A DNA stretch of 64,000 nt from the NCBI RefSeq assembly GCF_026210795.1, contig NC_089451.1:3580001-3644000 (forward strand), given 5' to 3'. This DNA is from Rhizophagus irregularis (lineage: Eukaryota > Glomeromycota > Glomeromycetes > Glomerales > Glomeraceae). Under the pieces are notes generated by a model. That model was not told the origin of the DNA, ran no database searches, and worked only from the letters and a program-made list of their open reading frames with translations. This document shows positions 24,606 through 36,180 of the stretch, one piece after another. Each line of letters starts with the position of its first letter. The first letter of the stretch is position 1. Both the position numbers and the translations under genes were made by a program.

Positions 24606-25869
24606 TTATAGTTTCTTTCTTGAATGGTGTCCAATATCATCATCATCATCATTTTCTCTATATTTCTTTAACTCCCCGGTTATAATCGATAACATCGATC
24701 CTTTGTATCCAGATCTCGTCCATCGAGGTGCGTTTAATGGAGCAGTTTCCTCCCCCAGAGCATACTGAGAATTATTGAAAACTTATTTTCGTCTTCTTTT
24801 ATCAACTGTTTGCTAATAAAATAATACGTCCAAATAGTCTTTTAAAAACATTCGCAACTAAAAAATACAATCAGATTACCAAAGTAGCTAATATAATGTA
24901 CAATTTGCGAAAATTATTTACTTACGCAATCGCTTCTCCACTTGATATCTCGTATTACAATACGATTTTCATTTGAATCATTGTCCGAATCAACTTCGGA
25001 CTCCTCCGGACTATAATACGCATTTTCTAACATGATTGGATTGAGTTCCGATTTCTTTAACTTTGAGACAATTGGATCGTCTAATAGTTGTAAATGTCTG
25101 ACCATGTTCGTTCATCTTATTCGTTTCTATTCTCTCAATTTTAATGGCTAATTAGCTAATGTTTCATAAATAAACTCAATTAATATAATATTACCTCGCT
25201 TCAGCGTGAATTGCCATGTTTTCTTTTGGTTTCTTCAGTTCGCTCAGATTCGGATTTCTCTTTTTTTAATAAATCTTCTCTCTGATGGCGGTGGCACTGA
25301 TGAATCATTTCGTATAGCACACCTTCGCTAACCGGATACGCGTTGGTATCTAACACTTTGAATAGAGCGGGAATGATTATTTTCGTTACCAGATCCTTCT
25401 GCGACTCGAAAGTTTTATTGATATCGAGTTGACTGCCTGTAGGCATTCGTTTGATATTCCATTTTACTTCTCGCTAAATATTTATTTGTGTTAGTTTCAT
25501 GCATTTAAATAAATTCGAAATTAAATAATTACTTACACGCAAGTTATCTTTCGTATCTTTTGGTAATTCTGTTAAACTGTAATAAGTTACTTTCCTGGAA
25601 GCAGCTGGACTAGAATCAGTTTCCAATCCGCTAGTTCTCTCTGAACTTGAATTTGACCGAGAATCTGATCGAGAAGTTGATTGTTTTCGTTTTCTTTGCT
25701 TCTTGGACTTCTTAGATTTGGATTTCTTTTTGCTATTCTTGCTATTTTTTTTGGTTGGTGGCTTTCATCATCGGAAGAAACGATCTCAGTAGATTTGTTA
25801 GAAGCTTTAATGGAAGATGATTTCTTAGACTTCTCGGGCATCTTGGATTTCTTTTTACTTGGTTGATGA

Positions 25870-26600
25870 TCTTTTTTACCGCTTTCATCATCAGAAGAAA
25901 CAAATCCAGTGGGTTTTTTCCTAAAATCTTTAATAAATAATGATGATGATGTATCCTGGAGTTTGGCGCTCAATTCTGGTACCTTTGATGTTTGCTCTTT
26001 ACCGCTCTCATCATCAGAAGAAACAAATCCGGTGGGGTTTTTCCTAAAATCTTTAATAAATAATGATGATGATGTATCCTGGAGTTTAGCACTCGATTCT
26101 GGTACCTTTGATGTTTTCTCTTTACCGCTCTCATCATCAGAAGAAACAAATCCGGTGGGTTTTTTCCTAAAATCTTTAATAAATAATAATGATGATGTAT
26201 CCTGGAGTTTAGCACTCGATTCTGGTACCTTTGATGTTTGCTCTTTACCGCTCTCATCATCAGAAGAAACAAATCCGGTGGGTTTGTTGGAAGCTTTAAC
26301 AAATAATGATGATGTATCCTGGAGTTTAGTATTTAATTCTGATATCTTTGATGTTTGCTATTTTTTACCACTCTCATTACTATCAGAAGAAACAATTTCA
26401 GTGGGTTTGTTTGAAGCTATAATGGATGATAATGATGTATCCTGGAGTTTGGCGCTTGATTCTGATATCTTTGATGTTTGCTCTTTACCGCTCTCATTAC
26501 TATCAGAAAAAACAATTTCGGTAGGTATGTTGGAAGCTTTAATGGATGATGACGATGTATCCTGGAGTGTGGCGCTCGATTCTGATATCTTAGTTTGATT
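25870..26600. repeat. Coding minisatellite of 117-123 bp, six copies
   Basis: The landmark GTATCCTGGAGT recurs at 25951, 26074, 26197, 26314, 26437 and 26557. All spacings are multiples of three, so the array stays in frame within exon 2 of the accessory gene and adds 39-41 residues per unit. The downstream three (25.9-26.2 kb) are more alike, suggesting recent expansion. Confidence 0.9.
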
Positions 26601-26704
26601 ATCTTCATCATATTTCCTCAAACATTCTAGCAAATATGTCAACCGATTGCTTTCACTAGTAGAAATTTTTGAATTTTTTTCTTAAATGAAAAATTGGTAA
26701 ATAG

Positions 26705-26960
26705 TTAGTTCATTAAATAGTTTTATATCGTTAACGAATAGACGATAAAATTGTTGAGGTTTCGTTAAATACTCAGATAATCGTTAACAAACAGACGAAA
26801 AAGCGTTAAATAGTTTCATATCGTTAACAAATAGATGATAAAATTGTTGAGGTTTCGTTAAATACTCAGATAATCGTTAACAAACAGACGAAAAAGCGTT
26901 AAATAGTTTCATATCGTTAACAAATAGATGATATAATTGTTGAGGTTTCGTCATTATACA
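26705..26960. repeat. 93-bp tandem repeat inside the first intron of the accessory gene
   Basis: The word ATATCGTTAAC recurs at 26725, 26818 and 26911, exactly 93 bases apart. The array sits between exon 1 and exon 2 and does not code. Confidence 0.9.
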
Positions 26961-27489
26961 TAAATATGTTACACAGTACAGAATGTAACTGATTGGAATG
27001 AAGCTTACCAATTTCGTAGGCATGCTCCAATTCAGGGGGCAAAACCAAATGGAATGGACCATTCTCCCTTTCATTGGTATGACTTTGGATGCGACTTTTG
27101 GTATTTGATCTGGTACGACTTCTGCCAGTTCGATGATGTGATCTGGTTCGGCTTCTGCTGGTTTGACGACTTTTAGTATGTGATCTGGTACGGCTTCTGC
27201 CAGTTCGATGATGTGATTTTGTTCAGCTTCTGCTGGTTCGACGACTTTTAGTATGTGATCTGGTATGGCTTCTACCTGACCTATCACTTTTATGACTTTG
27301 TTCCATAATAAAAGATTATTGTAAAAGAATTATTATTGTATCAAAAATTAACAAACGAGAAAAAGGGAGAATTTTTTTTTTAAGAAAAAATGGCCTTTTT
27401 ATGTCTATTTTTTTGATCAGTTTATATTTTGATCAATTTAATTACTCTGGATATACTATTAAGCTAACTTATACTATTAAACTATTTAA

Positions 27490-27970
27490 CTTATACAATT
27501 AAACTATTTTCCAAATAAATTGAGTGATATAATCTAATATTATACTAAACTTTGCCAATTTCAAAAAAAAATGGAATAATTAATCCAATACTATACTGAA
27601 TTTTGCTTAATTTTCCAAACAAATCGAATGATATAATCTAATACTATACTGAATTTTGCTTAATTTTTCAAAAAAATCGGAATAATTAATCCAATACTAT
27701 ACTAATTTTACTTAATTTTCCAAACAAATCGAGTGATATAATCCAATACTATACTGAATTTTGCTTAATTTTCCAAACAAATCGAGTGATATAATCCAAT
27801 ACTATACTAAATTTTGCTTAATTTTCCAAACAAATCGAGTGATATAATCCAATACTATACTAAATTTTGCTTAATTTTCCAAACAAATCGAGTAATATAA
27901 TCCAATACTATACTGAATTTTGCTTAATTTTGAATAAATCGGAATAATTAATCTAATACTATACTAAATT
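27490..27970. repeat. 53-bp tandem repeat in the divergent spacer of element 2
   Basis: The unit contains CAAACAAATCGAGTGATATA and CCAATACTATACTGAATTTT. Neighbouring copies around 27721 and 27774 are 53 bases apart and nearly identical; about nine copies are present, the outer ones diverged. It lies between the divergent genes (27307-28121), where promoters are expected. Confidence 0.85.
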
Positions 27971-28121
27971 TACTTAATTAATATGAATTTTATACCGATT
28001 GATTAACGTAACAGCGAACTTTCAGTATTAAGAAAAATTATTGAGTCAATTCCGATATAACGCGTACCGATTCTATCTTGAATAATAAGTTATAATCTGA
28101 TATATTGCAATTGATAATAAT

Positions 28122-31100
28122 ATGCCACCAAAACCTGCAATCAAACCCAGAAAAAAAGTCTCATGTCATTGTGATGAATGTAACGGAAAATTAGTTGATC
28201 CAAGAACAAAAGTAAAACACGAGGCTGAATATGAGCAGATGAATCGTTCATCAAGATCTACAAAGATCAGTAAATCAGTATCAAAGCGAGTTCAAATAGA
28301 CAATAATGATGATGAAACTTCAAACGCATCTTCAAGTTCATCGGGTTCATCAAGTTCATCAACATCCGAATCATAAGAACCAATTCACATCCCGACTAAA
28401 CGAAAAAGAAAAGAGAAATTTAAAGCAGTGGAATCGGCTGTTAATGATGTATTGATTGATGAACTTGATAACGAAGATACTGGCTTCAACTCACCAATTG
28501 ATGACGACCAAAGTGAAGACTTGAATAATGAAACTTCTGATGATGAACGATTCGCTGCTCCCGAATTAGAGGATTTTGGCGATGATGAAGATTTCATGTG
28601 TGCTGATTCAGATGTAGAATTTTCTGAATCTTGGATACTTATATGGATATTTAAGTATCAATCAAGATTCCGTCATTCCAAAGTTTCCATATCTTCCTTG
28701 ATTGGATTCTTTAGCCAAGTATTGAAAGATGCTGATCCAAAAAGATTTGCTAATTTCCCATCCTCATCCTATTCTGCAAAGAAATTGCTACGCATTAACA
28801 AGGAAACAAAAACATATGCTGTGTGCCCGAAATGTAACAATCTGTATAAAATTGGGGAAATTTTAGGACAAAATGAACAAGTAACGGAAGCGTCACCAGG
28901 ACTCAAGTGTAGTCAAGTTGAGTTTCCTAAACATCTGATGAAAAAGTATAGGGAGGTTTGTGGAGAGGAATTGCTAAAGAACGTTCCAGTAAATAATGGT
29001 TATATAAAGCGTCCTCGCATAGTATTCCCTATGCCAGATTTAAAAACACAAATTTTTACTATGTATCAACGTCCTAATTTCGAACAAAATTTAGCAAAAT
29101 GGGCAAATCGGCATGTTAACGGAGATATATTAGCAGACATTTATGATGGAGAGGTTTGGAAAACATTCAAGTCAGATGATACCTTATTTTTTACGTCCGA
29201 ACTCGCTGATTCCAATCTAAGAATAATGATTAACCTCGATTGGTTTCAACCTTTCGATCGAACAATATATAGCACGGGTGTGATTTATGGGGTAATATGC
29301 AATCTTTCTCGTAAAATCTGATTTAGACAGGAGAATATGCTAATCCTAGAACTACTTCCAGGACCGCACGAAGTACATTCAGATAACATAAATCATTTTT
29401 TATCGCCAATTGTTACGGAATTACTCAAATTTTGGACAGGAGTTATTATAAAAACGCTGAATAATCCAACTGGCAAAACAGTACGAATGGCAATTATCGC
29501 GATATTTCTGCTGCAAGAAAATTATGCGGCCATATATCAGCGTTGGCAGCTTGTCATCAGTGCTACAAATGAGCTAACAATGGTAATTTTGGTAATTTCG
29601 ATGATATGACTGATTGGTTTAAACTAAGGGATTTAGAAGATTTCCGACAAAATGCTATTGCATGGCGTAATTGCAAAACAAAAGATGAAAGAAATCAGCA
29701 TGTTTCAAATAATCTTGTTAGGTGGACAGAATTGTTAAGATTACCCTACTTCAATCCAATCAGACATTGCGTCGTAGACCCAATGCATAATTTATTTCTC
29801 AGAATTGCCAGCTGGATTGTAAAACGTTTATGGATTGATAGAGGAAAAATATCTAAGGACGATCTTAAAATTATGGAAAAACGAGCAGAAACTATTAAAC
29901 TGCCAGCCGACATGGGTCGAATTCCAAATAAAATATTGACAGGGGAAGGTTTTTCTGGATTCACTGCTGATCAGTGGAAAACCTTCATTTTGGTATATTC
30001 AACACCAATAATGTGAGATTTGCTATCAGTGAATGATCGTGAAATTTTAGGAAATTTCGTAAGAGCCTGTTCCTTGTTGGTTTGCCGAATCATTAATACC
30101 AATGAAATAAATGAGGCCCATAACAGATTGCTCAAAATTGGTCAACTCATTGAAGAACATTATGGTGAAAATTTAATTACACTAAATATACACCTTTCTT
30201 TGCATATAGCCGAATGCTGTCGTGACTATGGTCCAATATACTCTTTTTGGTGTTATTCGTTTGAACGAATGAATGGGATCTTAGGTAAATATTTTAATAA
30301 TGAATGTCTCAGATTTTAATTAATATATCATAAATTTGCCCTTTAGGTTCCTATCCCAATTCAAAATGATATATTGAACCGGAATTGCTAAGAATTATTG
30401 TGCAGAATTGCAGAATTAATGATCTTATATCTATTCAATTGGGCAACCAGAAGCTTGTTAATGGTCTTAAGTTAATTGAACCTCAGCAAACAACTGGTTC
30501 ATTAGCGGCATATGATGACCTCGGATCAGAAGAATTGGTGCAGTTCAAACGGATTTTCTGCAGCGAATTAGAAGATACGATCACTGGCAGTGAAATTTAT
30601 CCGGGCAATTTATTAAGTCCAATTAAAAACCGTGTTGATTTACCCAACAATTTGTATGAACAGTTGATTACTTATTATAATGAAGTTTATGGTGAAAAGA
30701 TAGATGTTGAATTCAGCTCCATGTCAAATCTGATCAGTCGAGGTTTACAGAATGATTCGTATGTAGTTGTTCAACCAATAATTAATCAATGCGGAAGAAT
30801 TCGAGTGGCAGCTGAAATTTTTGGATCCGCGCTAGCATCTCGATATAAGAAAAATTCTTATATTTTAGCAAAATTTACCCAAAATAACGAATCGATAGAA
30901 TTATATCCAGGAATAGTGCAATTTTATTTTGAGCATGTATTGCGACTTCCAACTATTGGTGAAAGAACGCACAAACTTGCTTACGTCAAATGGTACCTAC
31001 CGGTTAATGATTATTGAATTAGATTTTACTGCCGAGCTGAACAGGACGATGACCGCAGTGTTAATATTGAACTCTGAAAACTTAATGAATTTTATGAAAT

Positions 31101-31254
31101 GTCTCGTGATAGTATAATTCCAATTCATAATATTTATAGCCGGTTTATTCCTACTAATTTTACAATCGGAACAAATAACAATAACAATAACAGCAGATGG
31201 AAGGCGAAAACTTATATGGCAGTAGTACCGATTAATAGGAAGTTCCATTTATAA
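28122..31254 (+). pseudogene. tnp2-type (Plavaka/CMC) transposase gene of element 2, broken
   Basis: Coding blocks are 28122-30284 and 30347-31254, around a GT-AG intron at the same place (directly after MNGILG) as in element 1. The start is ATG 28122. The N-terminus has CHCDECNGK with a downstream His, matching the zinc-ligand-like motif of element 1, then a Ser run and an acidic linker. VCPKCNN follows, then the core with DPMHNLFLRIASWI and LNIHLSLHIAECCRDYGPIYSFWCYSFERMNG. The C-terminal part includes AAEIFGSALASRYKK and ends INRKFHL. Defects are TAA after STSES, TGA after NLSRKI, a frameshift around 29510-29600, TGA after STPIM, TGA shortly after the intron and a frameshift near 31010. 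It is a cut-and-paste transposase by family and inactive here. Confidence 0.88.
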
Positions 31255-32125
31255 TTTCTATTATTAATAAATCGTAATAAATCAGTTATTTTATTTTATA
31301 CTTGCCAAGTATACTTAGTGAATATTCATATCAAATGTATTGTCAAATATTATAAATTCGGTAAAATAATGTAATATATATGTATGGTATTATTAGACCA
31401 ACAGATTAATTTATAGCTACCAATCAGTTTATTCCTATTGGATTCAGTTTCACATATAGTAATAAACCAAATGATGACTATTGAATAATTACCTAATTTA
31501 TTTAAATTAATAAATCCTTTCAATCCGGATAGCCTAAATTTTTACATAGTTATCAATCGGGTATATGCCCTATTGATTACTAATTTTTGGCTAACCTATT
31601 AGTTTAATAGTTACCAATAGGATATATGCCCGATTTTTTAGCTTTCGACCTGTGTAAAGAAATCAAAAAGTGGAAGCGAACTGATGTTATAAATTTTTTA
31701 TGCGAGAAATAAGAAGATCTTGACCTGGATAATGAGGATATTGAAATAATCAGAAAGAATAAGGTAGCTGGTCAGGCATTCCTTCTTTTAACCGAAAAAA
31801 ATCTTATTCAAAATGGTTTACCTCGTGATCCTGTAAAATCAATCACTTATTTGATTGAAACTCTTAAAGAATATAAGTAATGAGCAAATAATATCCTGTT
31901 GATTGTTGCAATAAGAAGTGTAAAAAAATTAAAAAAATTATCTCAGCGGGAATGTTTATAATTGAGGTAATTCTGACTTTTCATTTTATAAGTAACACTA
32001 AAGCGTAAATATGAGGAATTACCAGATATTTTAACCGAGATTGTTAGAAGTGCAGTGCGTAATGAATTCTCTTGGTAAACACCTAATAAAATATTGGTAT
32101 CAGACCTTTTCCAATCAGTGATGAG

Positions 32126-32369
32126 TAAGGTTGCTTGTCTAAACCTCTTCAAAATCCTACAATTAGTTTCGTCAAAATTTTACTATAGATTTATTATAGT
32201 TTTGGCAGAGTTTTGGCAGTTTCAGCATTTATAATAAATTTCAGCAGTTTCGCCTTTCTCCAAAGTTTTGCTAGTTTTTTAATATAACTTTAATATAGTT
32301 TCGGCAGAATTTCACTTTTTGGCGAAACGCCATCTTGCCTAAACCCTTAGGTTTCGGCAAGCAACCTTA
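32126..32369. mobile_element. hAT-like MITE, 244 bp
   Basis: The left end TAAGGTTGCTTGTCTAAACC and the inverted right end TAAGGTTGCTTGCCGAAACC differ at two positions. GTGATGAG flanks both sides (32118-32125 and 32370-32377), an 8-bp target duplication as in hAT elements. The interior repeats short GTTTCGGCAG-like words. Inserted in the SAM-domain pseudogene. Confidence 0.92.
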
Positions 32370-32476
32370 GTGATGAGAAAAATTATGGATGATGTTGGAT
32401 TAAAGAATATAGTAGTAAGCACTCTCTTTTTATATTATCTAGAGTGTTTCTTATCACTTATCACTTATTCATTATC

Positions 32477-33094
32477 AGCATAGCGGACATGCTTTATATC
32501 ACTTTACCGATCATTTGCCGATCACCTTTTTCTTATTATTAAAACAATTAAAAATTTTAAAAAAGTATCTAGCAAAGTAAATTCCTAACAAAATAAATCA
32601 AAAGTGTGGCACCTTAATTGTTACATAACTTAATTAAATAATTTTAATATAATTCTTTAATTTTTGTATACTATATTATTAATATGTGATAATTTGAAAT
32701 TTTGGCTGATCACCAGACAAAAATTGATGGCCAGAGCCGAATATGCAAGGCCGAAACTTAAAACTTTGCATAAACATTCCTTTTATCATATATAATTTAC
32801 AAAAAAAATAATACAGGGTTTCGGTCTATAATACAGGTTTTTTGCTTATAGAGAATTTAGCTAATTATTTGTTATTAATAGACTTTTAATAAAAGAACAA
32901 AATCTTTTTGTTTAGATCTTGAAAATACAATGGTAAATTATTTATTTTATTTTATTTTGCCATGTATTAAGTAAAATTTTTCCCTGTTATCTGTTAATAA
33001 ATAATGGACGGCACTTGTATTATGTGATAAGATCACACAAATGATTGACAAATGATCAACAAAATTGTAATAAAATAGGAATGTCCGCTATGCT
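32477..33094. mobile_element. Mutator-like non-autonomous element, 618 bp
   Basis: Both ends begin AGCATAGCGGACAT when read inward. The 9-base TTCATTATC is duplicated exactly at 32468-32476 and 33095-33103, the length typical of Mutator-like elements. The interior is AT-rich with no transposase. GATCATTTG occurs in both subterminal regions. Inserted in the SAM-domain pseudogene. Confidence 0.88.
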
Positions 33095-33302
33095 TTCATT
33101 ATCTAGCTCTTAGATGAAGATTTCCAATCACTTAAATCCATACCATATGATGCGCTCGAGTGAGAAATGAATATTGCAGAAGATCAATAGATGGATGATG
33201 TTGTGACATGGTTTAAGAATGCACTAAATTTACCGAGAGAATTCTATATAATGGATGTCTATATGCAAAAAAACCATCAACAGTATTTGTAAAGAGCTGG
33301 CG

Positions 33303-34010
33303 TAGAGTTTGGAACCGGATGCACCATCCAGTTTTTAAACCGGTTCCACCCGTTTTTTTTACGATTCAGTTCAATCCGGATTCATGCTGCAAAAACCGGT
33401 TTGCGTTTAAAGCGAGTGCAACCGGGTGTTCAACCCGGTGTGATATCGAAACTTTATAGTGCCGGCCTGAATTACAAAATTATAAATCACGTGATACCGG
33501 GTAAATAGTTTAGCCACCGGGATTTTTATCAGTTATAGAAAATTATGCTACACAAATTCTGGAATTGTGTTACACAAGTTTTGTAATTCTAGCCGAAATT
33601 ATAAACTCGGCCAATTATATGCCGATCACATTTAATTCTGGCTAAAATTACAGTGTACTGTACACTTGACAAATTCATGCGGGTTGTCAGCAAATAGAAT
33701 TTTGTAATTTGTCACGTGTCCCGTAAATTTTGAAATCAGTGTAAGCCGGATGCAAAAATGGAAACTCTAATCCAGGATGTAGATCATAGTAGAATTCCAT
33801 AAGTTAATTGTTAATAATTGAAAACTAGGAACATGACTTCAGATGCGGCTAACTATTACTTTATTATTTATTTATTATAATTAAACAAATATAAAACCGG
33901 GTACTAAAATCGGTTTCAACTGGGTTTGTAAAAACCGATTTGAAAAGGGTCGAACTGGTTGCATCTGTTTAAAATCTGGTTTCCAAAAATACAACCGGTT
34001 TCAAACTCTA
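33303..34010. mobile_element. hAT-like non-autonomous element, 708 bp
   Basis: The ends are TAGAGTTTGGAACCGG and, inverted, TAGAGTTTGAAACCGG. The 8-base AGCTGGCG is duplicated exactly at 33295-33302 and 34011-34018. The interior is rich in AACCGG/CCGGTT words, with no coding capacity. Inserted in the SAM-domain pseudogene, just before the GGTDI-encoding block. Confidence 0.93.
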
Positions 34011-34579
34011 AGCTGGCGTCACATTAACGGGTGGCACAGATATTTCTATTGAGCCAAGTGGGACACCATGTGTCTGGATCGAAACTAAGAAAAAAGTAGA
34101 GGGTTTTAATGAGGGTCAGGCCATGGGAGGGTTATTCTTAATAGATAAACTCTATTCTACAAAAGCAATGACTGTCTTAATGGATTGCAATGACTATTGG
34201 AACATTTACTACTTCATGACAATAGAAGACAAAAAACAATACATAGTAAAATGCAATATTAGTAATCGTGATATTGCCTTGGCGATAATTAAAGAGTTTG
34301 TACTTCAAGAAGAGTCATTTTTTAATGAATTAGTAGGAAAGGCATCACTTATGATGTAAAATTGCCTGAACCTCTTAAAAAGAAAGCGAAATTTCTTGAC
34401 CATATATCTAGGACAGGATGTCAGATATAGTTGACGATATGTCAGAGCAGGAATTATTTAACATGACGGTTTGTAAAAGATTAATATTGATAAGAGATTT
34501 TTGTAGACTGGATGAACAGCCACAGGTGAATCAACTTATTGGGCAGTTCAGTGATAATTATGAAAATCTGCTTCAATGA

Positions 34580-35494
34580 TGTTCACATAACGCAAATATT
34601 TGTAGATTGATAGAAGCAAATTTATATTGTATTCTTATAATGACCTTTTAGTCAAAATGTTAATGAAAAATAATACAAAAAAATAAAGTTATACCCATTT
34701 TTTTCACTAAGTCCTCTATTTAACAATATTTTCTCACATGTATTGGATTTGTGAAGTCGTGCTAATCAGATCTGCCTTTCAGCCAAAATATTAGGGCTGG
34801 TAGAGATCTTGATTTCATTACAGAGGGTAATCAAAGATAAGTATAGGAATCTTATTGCAAATACGTATTAATTATGTTTTTCTAGCCTTTTTTTTGCCGG
34901 GTTCATAATTCGAAAAAATTACACAGGACTGATGCACCTTCCCAGAGAATTTCCTGGATCTGATGCATTATGTTTCCTCCCAGGCAACCCACTAATATAT
35001 TTTATTTTACATCTTTTCTATTAATGGCCAATGTGCATAATTGAATATAATAAATTTATCCATCAGAGCTTTAATTTTAACTTATATAAAATTATGTCAA
35101 AAAATAATATGGCGTAGAACCTCTATAATGGGAACTTAACAAAATTTAAATAAAATTTTATTCTATGATTGAATTTTAATTTTATAAAAAGAATTAAACT
35201 CTATTTGTTAAAAGGAATTGTTATTTATTTATTTTATTTCATAAAGAGGAGTAATCAGAGATCTATACATTGATAAGCATTTAAATACAAAGAAATAAAG
35301 AAGAACTATTCTAATATCATCAGTAAATTTTTTGGCATATGGATCCCTAAAGATTCTGAAAAATCATCTAATTAAGAAGGATTCATAAAGAACCTTTTCC
35401 AGCTCTAAAGGGTCCCTAAAAAAAAATTTTTTATAGAATTCTTAAAGGTTTAAAAGAATCTTTAAGAATATAATTTATAACAATTTTTATTTAT
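34580..35494. other. AT-rich spacer with loose repeats
   Basis: No gene seen. The last 150 bases (about 35340-35480) repeat AAGATTCT/AGAATC and CCCTAAA words in both orientations and may be a decayed small element. The TA at 35495-35496 is the left target site of the LINE-carrying unit. Confidence 0.4.
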
Positions 35495-36078
35495 TACAGT
35501 CAACTCTCTTTATAGTCACACATTTGGGACAGTCCATATTTGGTGATTATTTTACAAGTGTTTTGTAAGTTTAGTGGCCACTACTTTCCGCACCCTCTAT
35601 TGAAGGCTATGGAGGTAGGTTGTTCATTGCATCATCCTCACTAAGCCATGATGTAACCATCCCCGCCACCTTTTAACAGGAACAATTCAACATCACAACC
35701 AAAGCGTAAGGACTTATCCCAGGGACCCGAAGGCCTTTGAATCTGCTGAACACCACCCTACTCATCCTTTAATCCGTTGCATGATACTGTAATGGCTACT
35801 ATTATAACCCCTCACCACTACTACTGTCACGGAGGACTTTCGTTAGATAACCTTCAGACATCTAGACCCCTTCCATACCACCATATTAGATAACAGGTCT
35901 CACTCAAAGGCCACTACAGCCCGCGATTACCCACCACCGATAGTACAGTTGTAATCCCCAAGTGGTATACTTTGTAGTGACCACCTGGACAGTAAGCTTG
36001 TAGGTGTTACCCAGGATCATCCCTTATGGTGGGTATCAACCACCAGGAATCACCAACCAGGGCCCATCAGAGAAGGGC

Positions 36079-36180
36079 GGAATCGAACCCAATCACCAAG
36101 CTATCTGTCTGTGCACGAACACCTTGGTTGGTCTATGACCTAACAGAAGGTCAAACTACCACTAAGACATTGCACCCTCA
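36079..36180 (-). repeat. tRNA-promoter-like (SINE-like) module 1
   Basis: On the minus strand an A-box-like TAGTGGTAGTTTG (36152-36164) is followed by a B-box GGTTCGATTCC (36079-36089). The spacing of about 63 bases is wider than in most tRNA genes, and I could not fold a full cloverleaf. It is better read as an RNA polymerase III promoter of a tRNA-derived SINE than as a tRNA gene. Confidence 0.55.

Larger units (their letters stand above)
24606..27306 (-). pseudogene. Accessory gene of element 2, five exons, homologous to that of element 1
   Basis: The exons in mRNA order are 27009-27306, 25537-26680, 25195-25473, 24926-25126 and 24606-24764, all bounded by GT-AG. Exon 1 starts at ATG 27304-27306 and encodes an Arg/Ser-rich repeat domain (units like RTRSHTKSR), ending with FHLVLPPELEHAYEI. 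Exon 2 encodes six copies of a 39-41-residue acidic repeat, then a Lys/Ser-rich stretch. Exon 3 carries the core MPTGSQLDINKTF with a HRHQRED tail, exon 4 ends in IKWRSDC, and exon 5 has NAPRWTRSGYK. These align by order and motif with GKTF, HKHKRD, QKWRSNK and NAPEW in element 1. In-frame stops occur in exon 1 (TGA where a sister repeat unit has CGA), exon 2 (TAG), exon 3 (TGA) and exon 4 (TGA). Exon 2 also has a one-base frame loss. Confidence 0.75.
23994..31654. mobile_element. CACTA-like transposon, element 2, 7.7 kb, both ends present
   Basis: The ends are CACAGGTTGAAAGCTGCC at the left and, inverted, CACAGGTCGAAAGCTAAA at the right; 22 of the outer 26 bases match. TAA flanks both sides (23991-23993 and 31655-31657). 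Deleting the element and one TAA joins the flanks in the same reading frame of the SAM-domain gene, strong evidence for the boundaries. Inside, an accessory gene on the minus strand (24606-27306) and a tnp2 transposase on the plus strand (28122-31254) diverge from a repeat-rich spacer, the same plan as element 1 in the opposite orientation. Subterminal words such as CGATTGGTAAC and ATCAATAGGG recur near both ends. Both genes are broken. Confidence 0.92.
23381..34579 (+). pseudogene. SAM-domain protein with a PD-(D/E)xK-like C-terminal region, split by four insertions
   Basis: Host blocks are 23381-23993, 31655-32125, 32378-32476, 33104-33302 and 34019-34579. The first encodes a Lys-rich start (MSSDKKKSKKQKKKK) and imperfect repeats built on VSMEGVE and DVQINNVG, with one frameshift. 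The second starts directly after element 2 and encodes a SAM domain (KKWKRTDVINFL through EDIEIIRKNKVAGQAFLLLT and LIETLKEYK) with one in-frame TAA. The last encodes a region with GGTDI, then CVWIETKKK, then GQAMGGLFLIDKL and LDEQPQVNQL. The Asp plus Glu-X-Lys spacing resembles the PD-(D/E)xK nuclease fold, a tentative reading. Several R. irregularis proteins, some called Crinkler-like, share this C-terminal region as I recall. Stops and frameshifts show that it is dead. Confidence 0.75.

Noticed and set aside
25909-26598. 229-residue plus-strand repetitive frame
   Set aside because: Antisense of the acidic minisatellite in the element 2 accessory gene, where splice phases and homology support the minus strand.
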